A stretch of 64,000 nucleotides of DNA. Source: Actinernus sp. WN-2022 (lineage: Eukaryota; Cnidaria; Anthozoa; Actiniaria; Actinernidae). Each line of letters starts with the position of its first letter. Position 1 is the stretch's first letter. Shown here piece by piece: positions 11,449 through 22,000 of the stretch. A program made the translations under genes and the position numbers. The stretch is from assembly GCA_030867875.1 (NCBI GenBank), contig JAOWCC010000936.1, forward strand, positions 75,115,032-75,179,031, given 5' to 3'. A model generated the notes under the pieces. The model searched no databases. It was not told where the DNA came from and saw only the letters and a program-made list of their open reading frames with translations.

Positions 11449-11918
11449 TGTAATGTTTAGCTATTCAATTTATTAAACTAAACTCAAGAGATCCATTTGT
11501 CTCTAGTTTATTCCTCGGGGGCGCTTTCCATTCAACCAAAAAAAAATGAAAAATTCCGGTCAGAAATCAAATGGAACAGTAAAATTTCCGGTTCGAAGAT
11601 TTCGACCGAAATTTTCTGTTCCATTCAAAATTCCCGGTTTAGATTTGCTGTGATTTGCCAGTTTTGAGAATTGAAATCGAGGCTACTAATAACCGGGTAG
11701 TTTCTGCGAATGGAACGCGTATTTTTTTCGACCAGTTTGTCTAATTCGAAAAATCCCGTTCCATTCGACATTTGAACGAAACTTCTAACCGGTCGTTTTG
11801 GTTGAATGGAAAGCGCCCCGGGCCTCCCTCGGTTTTCCTTCACGGCACATGTGACAACAACGTTCTTATTGGTGCATTATGTCATGTGATAAATGTCCAC
11901 AGGGATACCATTGCGACA
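11449..11918 (-). repeat. 5' LTR of the Gypsy element, interrupted
   Basis: The outer parts match the 149-base LTR at 6791-6939 (TGTAATGTTTAGC... and ...ACATGTGACAACAACG...). Between them lies a 302-bp MITE. The ends have diverged (CGACA here against TTACA in the other LTR). Confidence 0.88.
11518..11819. mobile_element. MITE inserted in the LTR
   Basis: The ends are inverted copies of GGGGCGCTTTCCATTCAACC. Inside are several further TTCCATTC / GAATGGAA motifs in both orientations. There is no coding capacity. The same site in the other LTR is uninterrupted, which proves insertion after the retrotransposon integrated. The target duplication is not clear. Confidence 0.85.
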
Positions 11919-13063
11919 CGACAGAAGCAGTAGACACAAAAACTGAGGATTAAGAGCTTGCAAAATTGTTAGTAACATTTGGCCCTTAATCGTGATTTTA
12001 AAATCTGGCTTTGGGGAACTGGGCTTGCAGTGGTAGAGTTAATTAATACGTACCCTGGAGTTTGTCATAATACTTTATAAGCTTCAGGGAGACCTGTGGT
12101 AACAGCTCCTAGCTTGTATCTTCAATGCAAAATAAACCATCTGGCACTATAGTCCTGCTCTATTTAAAAAAATATTTTTTTTAATGGTTTGAAGAGGAAA
12201 AAGCCATGAGGATTAGCCAAAAAGTTAATATAAAAATAATATATTGAAATAATGATTTTTACAGGTTTCATTACACCAATAATGTTGATGCACCATTACA
12301 CTTAGTGATACAAACCAATAGCACACTTCTATTTAATATATGCTTCACTGGAAAATAGAATTAATTTACCTGGGAGCCTCGTTTTGAAACCTTTGTGTGT
12401 GACTAGAAGTATATATTACACAAGAAAATTGTTGTGTCCTGTCAAAAAATTTAAAACAGTTAAAATATCAATATTATGTACATACATTTCATCATTTTAA
12501 TGTAGGATGAAATTTCATATTTTTTGTTGATCAGTATTTAAGTATAAAGGTAGGTTAACTTGATGAAATTATTTAGTTTACACTGCTCTAAACGTTTCAC
12601 TTGCTCCACATCAAATTCCTGAAGCCTTTTTGAAATATTTGAAATACTGTTAGTTTTACTGGTGTAAGATATTTCAGAAAATATGATAAACATTTGATAT
12701 TTATTTAAAATCTTAATTTGAAGGAATAAACAAATAATGGCCAAAATCGTGTAATATTAAAGTCAAGAATGTTTATTAATTTTCTCTTCTTTAAAAGTCC
12801 TGATGTGTCCATGATTGCCCTTACCAGTTATAATCCCTTCCATTTTCCACAATTCACCATACAACATCGAGGGTACAATCAGAGGAGGATCCATTTAATA
12901 TTACTTTAATTGTTGCAGGTTGAAATATTTTGTTATTGTCTCTAAAATTATTGGTCCCGACGCTCGCAAGCGCCGCTGGGAATATCATGAAAGTTTAATG
13001 CGCATGTGTCGTATATTCGCTGCCACATGCAATACATGTCTGTCGTTATTGTAAATATGGGGA
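11919..13063. other. Upstream region of MAP2K7
   Basis: AT-rich to about 12,950, then a short GC-richer stretch with CpGs (GACGCTCGCAAGCGCCGC near 12,959-12,976) before the first coding ATG. The promoter and 5' UTR must lie here or upstream, but I see no TATA box or other element I would name. Confidence 0.45.
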
Positions 13064-16000
13064 ATGGCTACAGACTTGCAGTCCAAAATACAGAGCTTAG
13101 GCCAGCGATTGAAGGAAGAATATAACTCCAAAGCCCCAGAATTACTTGACGTGGATAACGATAAACCTTCAGTTCCTACAAAGTCGCTTCTTGAGCTAAA
13201 TATCAGCCCGGGAACGCGCAAGCAGCGACCAGGTACTCTTCAAAAATTCTATAAAGCACCGACCAAGGACAGTTTTGTACCAGAAATTGTGCTGGTTTCT
13301 TGTGTTTTTGGATAAATTCTGTCACCCTGGTGGATACACAGGGGTCATCTGGGACACAACAGAGTTTTGGAACAGTTAACGCTTTTTTTTCTAACGTCCC
13401 CGGAGGCAAGCTTTTACATGTTTGACAGTTTGTGCTCGATTCTGCTTGCTGACCGAGCTGAGTCGCTTGCCTCGGGTTTTTCCTGATGACAGTTCAGATC
13501 AGTCGCAGTTTATCGAGATCTGGTCCATCCATGTAACTTGTATACTTTAGATATTAGATATTTTAGAATCGCCCCACGGCAGAGCGCGACAATTCACTCG
13601 AATTCGAATCTAAAACGTTCGACTGACTACTGTCTTACTGAGTAAAATAAAACGCTTACTAGATCAGTAGCTGGCACTAAATTATACTGGTTGTCGGTGG
13701 TGTTGTTTCCCGGTTGTTTACCATGTTAAAATCAAATTATAAAACCTTAAACACGAGACTCGCGAATCAATTTCTTCAGGATTCACCACTGAAAACTTCA
13801 TCAAAAGCTCAAGCTATTCAAAAAGCTCAGTAGCTGATTTTCTTCGATTGGCATATAACGCGAAAAACACCTCTAGGACTTCGGTAGCTTGAATGTTTTT
13901 TGCGATTTTACAAATTTCACGGTTTGAATATAGAATAGAATATATTTGAATTTCGTTTCTTTCATCTTTATTCTAGCTCTCCATTCGGAAAGTGGAGCCC
14001 GGAAAGTTCCCCCGGCCCCGGTCTCTAAAATTGAAATATGTGGTTGTACGAACATAAACTGTAATATGCAGGTCAAGCACAAACACTAAAATGTCTGATA
14101 AATAATTAATGAGTTATTTTTCTGGGTTCTTGTAAGCCATCTTTGAGAGAATGTCAGTTTTATAATAATTTAACTTTGGAGTCGTGAATCTATTAAATCA
14201 AGAAAACTATTTAAGATGGTGGAATACATTTCATATGTTCATATCCTTGTGTACCATGTAGATCATCATTGTAGAATATGAATCTCCTGATATAATATCA
14301 ACTTAATCAAAGTTATTGCTGCCGCAGCGAGCGAGCCTGAAGCGAGCGAGCAAGGCAGCAGTTCTAATCTGTAAGCGGGTCCAAATCTCGATTTCTTTTT
14401 TTTACCACAATGCATCGCTTCTATTGTCTTTTTTTACCACACTGCTTTGCAGGCATCTGATCGTCACACTGCATTACACGAGGTGGAATCTGCATTGTTT
14501 GAGCTAACTCTTTAATTTCTGTGTACGCAATCTTTGTGAAATCATGAATTTGTTGAAGTGTAGACTCTGTGTGAACTCTCAGTTTCCAAAGAGCAAGATT
14601 TCTCTAGTTATCAAGATGGTGAGCAGCAAATAATTTTCTTCTGTTGGCTTCGATAAAGTCAAGCCGCCGGTTCAATACACTGAATTAGCATTTACAATCA
14701 CATTCTCAATTACAGTTGATTTCCGGTGTTAAACTTCACTGGGGAGAACAGTAGTTTGTTGTGCCGGGAATCTTAAGAAAATGTCGGGAATTGGTAGGCT
14801 CAGGGAATTTACCGGGAGATTGTTGATATGTCGGGACAAAACGAAAATAAATCGCGACAACTTCTGAGTTACACACCACAGCTAAAACAGGATTCAGTCG
14901 CACGATAGCCCCAAAACTACAAACTGAATATATTCATCTAACACCTTGGCATTTTTATCACCCAGTATTTTTCCTGCCAAAGTGCTACTGTAGGTTCTCT
15001 TCTAATACACTTCCTTAACTGAGTGTAGCAGCATTCACTACCTATTAGGTATACTAGTATAATCTTTAATTGGTTTAGGAAGCTTAATTTTCCCCCAATG
15101 CCCTGGGTTTCCAATGACGAAAGCTGTACATGTTAAAGTTTCTAGAGAGAATGTGATATAAACATTGGGGAAGTGGGATCACAAGGATGGTATAATAATA
15201 AAATGCAGGTCTAATCCCTGTATGACTGGGAGTAACTGTAGAATACCCCCTCCAATGGTTGATTAATAATTCATTTCTCAAACTTTTCATACTAACAAAT
15301 GTTCTAATACTACTACTAATAATGGTTTATTAATAGAGTATCCATGATGTGGTTCTTCACCTGACGGTTAAGATTTACAATGAAATACCTTATACCATAA
15401 AAACTATTAGTGTAATAAAATAACTAAAACTACAATAATTATATATTATACAACATAAAGTATAAAATCTAAGCCCAAAATTAAAAAGAAACATAACCAG
15501 TTTCAGCTCCAAATCATTCATACATTTAGAACAAGTCTAAATTAATACACCTGGACTAAGATGGGTAATTTACATTCCCTGGTTGGGACTAGTAAAAGAA
15601 ATTAAACTATGGGAGGGGTTAGTAAAATTCAAGATTTTTGTCTAGCTAAGCTTTGTCATGGTTCACAAGATGCCAATGTCAGCAGTATATTCTAGGAAGA
15701 TACCACAAAGCAATAGCCTTAATTATAAAACTAAGAGTGCACATGAAAATGCATATTTTTGCTTCACACATACTACGGAAAACGAAAAAAAGAAGCAGGT
15801 TGGGTCATTGAAATTATCATTCACATGCCTACTGGTACTTAGCTGTCAGTGGCTAATATTTATGCCTTTGAAGAGAGCTCCACATTGCCAGCCCTTCAGC
15901 CATGGAAAGAATATTTATTTTTGCTGTATAACTTTTTCCAACACATATCGGCAACAAACTTTCATATAGCCAACACTAAATTCTAACTTGATTTAACGTC

Positions 16001-19000
16001 ACTACACAGGAATATAAACCTTTTTCAATTCAGTGTTTGCAGAAGGTTGCTGCATGACATGAAGTGAAAAGTCAGTGTAAGCCCAATCTTTACATTTATC
16101 CATGTGCTATACCTTTATTTTGATTGCAAAAGTTCTGCTCTGTCCTAGACTTAGGAAGGACAATATTTGACTTTCTGCCCCTCCTTCCAATGTGCAATTT
16201 GAAATCTTCCAGATTTTGTGAGCCACATGATCATGACCAGTCCTAACCAGGTTTTTTTTCATGCTGGTGGAAAAGAGCCTGGGAATGAGGTTGATCTTTT
16301 GAGTGGTGGAGGTAATTCTGCAAGGTACAGGAAAAAGTCTCAACATTTTATTTGTAGGAATGTGTTAGGATGCCTGAACATTTACCCACCCATGGGAAAT
16401 CTGAAATGATTCCTTTTTATGATTTGCATTTTGAGGACTGTAATTATTAATATTAGTGTTTTTTCACAGTCAATCTATCAGTTCAGGGACCTCTCAGTCC
16501 CAAAAGGAAACAACAACTCCAATTAAAGAAACATGGACATAACGAAGATGACAGGTAGTGTAAATTCAATAGACCACTTCATGCTCCAAGGAGCATGCGG
16601 GGTAATCAAGATGAACATCCAATGTCAAATATTTTCCCAAATTAAAATACTTTTTTGGGGAATTATTCTGTTTATATAATTTCAAGACTATATGAATGAT
16701 TCAATTTGGTTTTGAAATGCCCAATTATTTGTTGTTAAAATCCATGTTCGGGAAACTTTGAATGTTGATTACAGGGAAACGTAAGAGAACTTTAAGTGTT
16801 GATTGAAGAACTAACAAGATGTGTTATGCCCTCAAATTTAATCAGCAAAACCTTTACCAAACATCTTCAGTTTTGGGATACAAAATATTTCCAAAATAGA
16901 AATTTGGGCAAAATATTTCACATCAGATTACTCTTACAAACACTGTATTTCCTGCCATGTTTGTCTATTGTGAGCTCCACTGTAACATAAACCTAATGAA
17001 GGCTTGTACTTGGCAGCCAAAATATTGAATAAGCTCTTACACATTGTTTGGATCAGCATTGCAGTAGCCTTTTGACACAATTTTGCTTTGTTCAATATTG
17101 TTGGTTTTCAAATGAGTACTATACAGTAAAAAATAAGAGTAACTTTCAAATTGAATGGCAGTCCTTACACCTGATGTCAATGGCTTGCGAACATGAATTT
17201 TGTACATTGATTGATGTGTGTTACTTTTATTAATGGAATCTCTCAAACACTTGGTAACCAGGCAAGCAAAATGCTCAATCAAAACAAACTTTTCAGCTTT
17301 ATTTTGAGAATTGTTTTCCAAAAAATTGGAATGGGCAATAATATCTTATACGTTGATTGAATCAAACTCCCAAGGTTTTTTGACAATTATTATTATTATT
17401 GTCAAGTGCCTCTCTATACATGTAGTTAGTAAAGGAGCATATTCTGTGCAGTCAAGCCTTTCAAAATTAGATTTCCATTCCTTGAAATATCAAGTGTTTA
17501 TAAATCCAAAATGTGACTAATGCCAACCAAAAGTTATGACATCCCAATTTTGACCTGATGTATTATTTTGTTTACCTTGTGTGGTACTAATAAATTCATT
17601 GTTTATGCTGTCTATTGACTACAAAATAACGATTGGCACTTTTCTCCTGCAGTATTCATATTGAAAAGAAGCTGAAAGAAATCACAAAGCAGACCGGCAT
17701 CCTCAAACTAGGAGAAAAGGTACTTTTAATTTATCTGCAAAGTGACTTACATTTACTTAGTTCAATTCCTTTATTTACTGGTACATCCCTAGGCTAAACA
17801 GACTGACTCATTGTGACTTATTGTTTTTCTTCATTTATTTATAATTATTAATTAATTGATTAATCAACTAATTAATACAGAAATATGAATTCACCTTGGA
17901 TGACCTTGAGATGGTGAAGGAGATAGGATGTGGAACCTGTGGACAAGTGTGCAAAATGACGCACAAGAGAACAGGCCAGGTCTTGGCTGTCAAGGTGTGC
18001 ACATGTTTGTATTTTACCAATTTGTAGTTCTTGAAATGAAGTATGAGCCGCACCTTATGTATAAGCCACACCCCTAACTTCAGCCTGATAAACAGAAGCT
18101 CGTTTTTCCCAAAAGGTTTAAGGAAAAACCTTGTGAGCCGCACCACAAAATTCAGTAAGAGTAGTCTTGTGTTCGAGTTTATAAATACCTGCAATCGAAT
18201 TTTCACTTGGGGCTGCTTACTTCAAACTTTTTTGAAAGCCTTGAAGGTTGCAACTGATACATGTATATGCAGTCAATTGTCCCCAAACGTACATGAATGG
18301 GAATTCATCAATACCATTGCATGCATGCTTGAATGATGTAGATGTTGTAGTTGAAATTGACCATTCAGTTCAATTTGACCATGGGTCAAAACAAACTAGT
18401 TCAATTTGATCCAGTCAATTCAAACTAGGTCAATTTGACCCGCCAAACAAAACAAACTACCGTAAACACCGGCAGATAAGCCGCATTTTCAGGCAAAAAT
18501 ATGAGTAAGAAACCAATAGTGTTTCTTGTTGACAGTATGCAAATAATGCATTTTGTAGCATAGCAACAGAATGCACTCTGTCATAATTGGCTACCTAGCC
18601 ATGTTAGGGACTGGGACGAGTGCAATAAAATTATGGTTTATGCTGCCATGTGAGCAGGCCTCACGCACGGTGTTAGTGATCACTCGCGTAACAAAAACAT
18701 CACAAATATGTACATCGTGCGTTATACATCGTGCATCGAGCCTTCCTGGAACTGTATTTAATTTGACAGCTACATATAAAAAGTTATTTATCCACTAATC
18801 CAGCTTCTAATGTTCAATTCATTCGGTTTTGCTGCAGTCATTTTCATCGAACTTGCGAGAGTCGGAAAGCTTCTTTAGTTTACTCTATAAAGTTGAATTT
18901 TAGCCGAAAACCGGAAATTAGAAATATACTTTAAATTAGTATTTGCCTTCATGTGACAAGTTGTTTAGTTTCGTTTTTTCTTTCAAAATGTTTGGGTTTT

Positions 19001-22000
19001 ATCTCCATTTGTTTACGAATGGTTGTGAAGGAATTAGGAAAATCTTGAGCGGTCAAGATGAAATTTTTTGCCCGCTGAGCAACCATTCAGATTGCAGCAT
19101 TCAGAGTCCCCTTGGAGTCTTGCCTGCCCACGAAGCTGCCATATAATAAAGAGATAATTTATTATACCATTTCAATGTCCTGATATAGGATTGTAAAGAT
19201 TAAGTGGATCAGTTGAAAAAAACGATTATTCTAGAAACTGATTTCGGTTACACAGAGTGAACTCTCTTAAAAACAATACATTGCACCACTCGAATCTTTG
19301 CCATATTTTACTTCATCAAAAATTTCTCAAGTATACTTGTCAAATGGTGCATCCAAAATGAAGAAACTATATATTTGTACATAAGAAAGAAATGAAAATA
19401 GGAACTAATTCCTTGGCTGATAGATGTACATGTACGTATGGTCAATCTGAGCAACATTTCTTTCTTCGAAACTATATACTCAAAGCTTACAGTTTTTAAT
19501 AGTATGACTCGCAGTTTAAAACCTGACTGCTTCAACTTGAGTTCTATTATGCATTTTGGGTGTTTTTTGGTATTTCTCTCACTTTAGAAAATCCATTATT
19601 GTAGTCTCGCCTGAAAATCATAGCTTAAATTAAGTTGAGCCGAGTTGGTATGTGCAATGAACTCAGTGTAGTGACTACCCTGGATTCCAGAGGTTAAATG
19701 TTTTGCCTTTTGTCTGTAAATTCGGTGAGCGCACGGAAGGCGCTCACCGATTTTACCAACAAAAGGCAAAACATTTAACCTATGGAATCGGCAGGGTATG
19801 TTGTGACTATGCAAAATGTTATGAGCCTGGCATCGTGCCTTCATCGAGCTTTGGATCGTGCCTTCATCGAGCCTTTGCCTGAATATTATCGTGCCTTTAT
19901 AGAGCCCTAATGGTGCCCTCATCGAGCCTAACGTAAAAGGCCCGATCTAGAACTTTGAAGGCTCGATAATCGTGCCTCTATGCTCGATCCGAACATCGAG
20001 CCCCGAGGGCACGATACGCGAATCTGGCAATTTTGTGCATTTAAAATGGCAGTCTAATGCTATAAAATGGATTGTGTATGTAAAACCATCAACAAACCAC
20101 AAAAAACACGAAGTGCAAATGAAACTATAGTTAATGTGCATCACAAATGTATAACCTTTTGCCGGATGTTGGGGCTCGTTTCGAAGGTGAGTGACTTCTA
20201 AGTTTTTCTATTGGCATGAAAAATAGGTCAAAAACAGCTAAAATTAAGTGGTATGCTATAGAAAAAAAGTGATTTTAAAAATCATTTTGAAACTTCAGAA
20301 AACGATTTTCACTCCTCTTGGTGCACACGAACTACATCATCTTCCTGTGAAAAATCAAGCTTCAACATTAAAGCATGGTGAAATTATGACACTAAATCTA
20401 GCGTTAGACTGTAAAATGTGAAAAGGTGATCACCAACATCGTGCGCGAGGCCAGCACAGAACAAAATCAAAACAACATGGAGCACAGTGAGAAGTTTGCC
20501 TTTTCATCTGCCGTACATGGTTATCACATCTACAAGGACATCTGGAAGTCACATATCGGGGAGAAACTGATTGCTCATAGAGAGATGGAAAATCGGTACG
20601 ACAAATTTGCTGTTAAAGTACTACACGGCGGAGAAACAGTTGGTCATTTGCCACGTGAGTACTCCAGAATAGCGTGGTATTTTCTCGCTCGTGGAGGAAC
20701 TATAACTGTTGAAGTTACTGGGAAACAGCGACACTGCAAAAAGCTTTGCGGTAGAATGGAGATTCCGTGTCTGGTGACATTTACCGGTAGTTGTTTGAGA
20801 AAAGCGACTGTTAACCGCTTAAAATATCTTTTAATGAAGAAGATTTAACGGAACAAGGGTCTGGAATAAGAATGGCTCTTTTAGGAGCCACTTTTTGTTT
20901 GTTTTGTGTAGTTTTAATCAGTCTGACTTTGTTTTTTTTTATGTTAATTTATGAAAATTTATTGAACCTTTTCTAGATGTTCACGCAGATAAGCCACACC
21001 ACCGATTTGCAACGAAGATTTTTTGGGAAAAGGTGTGGCTTATCTGGCGGTGTTTACAGTAGTTTGCACACATTGTTGATGGTTAGGTTTTTTTTAATGT
21101 AGGGGTAGGATTTGGATTAGTTCACATGATTATTGATTGTTTGAAGCAAACTAATTAATAAAAGCAAAAAAAATATTTGGAGTTTCATGACAGATTCCAT
21201 GTGGGTTACTACTTCATGTAAGTGTTGACTTGTTGACCCGAGAGGATCTGGGTTCTGGTTTAAGTTACTTATATAATAAATGTTGCTTCCAAATCAACAA
21301 GCGCTTGTGTGGTGTAGTTGTTAAGTCAGTGGAAAACTGGGTGTGTCAAGGCAGAGCTGCTGAGTCAAATCCCTCTGAGTTCAGTACATGGTATTACATC
21401 TGAATGAAACGTAAGTGTAAGTATATGGGAGGGGAGAGAGAGGAGAGAGAGGAGAGAGAGGAGAGAGAGGAGGGAAGGGATGGAAGGAAGGGAGGGGAGG
21501 GTGAAATGTTTTTAGAATCATTGATAGTGAAACCTGGGTCAATTTGACCTAGGTTGAATTGACCTGGGTCAATTTGACCTAGGTTGGTTTGACCGGGTCA
21601 AATTGAACTAGTTGAAATATATGACCAATGGCCAAATTGAACTAGTTTGTTTTGACTCATGGTCAAATTGAACTGAATGGTCAATTTCAACTGCAACATA
21701 AACATTCTTCCCATCAACTGTTTTAGCCTGACGATGTAAATCTGCCAATATTATTCAATATTAGTCTGTCTGTATTCAGAAATTGCAGTGATCGTTTTGA
21801 AAACAAAATTGTGAGTGTGCATTCAAATGTATTTGTTTTCTACCAGAGAATGGCACGAAGTCACAATAAAGAAGAACAAAAGAGAATACTAATGGATTTA
21901 GAGGTGGTTATGAAGAGCCATGACTGTCCATTTATTGTAAATTGTGTCGGATGCTTCATATCCAAGGTGAGTTTTCATTTTGTTCTGAGTAAGTACTACA

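Larger units (their letters stand above)
6791..11918 (-). mobile_element. Gypsy (Ty3-like) LTR retrotransposon, defective
   Basis: Read on the minus strand, the order is 5' LTR (11449-11918), a primer-binding site directly abutting it, gag and zinc knuckle, aspartic protease, reverse transcriptase/RNase H, integrase, a polypurine tract (the + strand reads CCCTTCCTCTTTT at 6940-6952), and 3' LTR (6791-6939). RT before integrase is the Gypsy order. Several frameshifts break gag-pol, the 5' LTR holds a 302-bp MITE, and the two LTRs differ by substitutions and indels, so the copy is old and inactive. I found no clear target-site duplication. It lies 1.1 kb upstream of the first MAP2K7 coding exon in the opposite orientation. 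Confidence 0.92.
18460..21059. mobile_element. TA-flanked DNA transposon carrying a HIRAN ORF
   Basis: The left end reads CCGTAAACACCGGCAGATAA and the right end, inverted, CTGTAAACACCGCCAGATAA. Both are bounded by TA (18458-18459 and 21060-21061). A TA duplication fits the Tc1/mariner/pogo group. The 2.6-kb body has no transposase that I can see. It holds a HIRAN-domain ORF (20477-20848), a 108-base imperfect hairpin (19682-19789) and a field of ATCGTGCC/TCGAGC motifs (about 18,710-18,745, 19,830-20,020 and 20,437). It is nested in an older TIR element within MAP2K7 intron 4. Confidence 0.75.
18345..21696. mobile_element. TIR element with GTTGAAATTGACC ends, split by a nested transposon
   Basis: The left end (18345-18440) and right end (about 21590-21696) are inverted copies sharing AGTTGAAATTGACCATTCAG, then CAATTTGACCATG and CAAAACAAACTAGTTCAATTTG. 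The right side has extra tandem copies of GGTCAATTTGACCTAG. Removing the nested TA-flanked element (18460-21059) leaves about 750 bp with no transposase, so the outer element is non-autonomous. It lies in MAP2K7 intron 4. No clear target duplication. Confidence 0.7.

Noticed and set aside
13233..13315. The reading frame of MAP2K7 exon 1 stays open to 13,315
   Set aside because: A GTACTC donor at 13,233 joins in phase to the 16,470 exon and the conserved kinase. The extra residues look like intron read-through.
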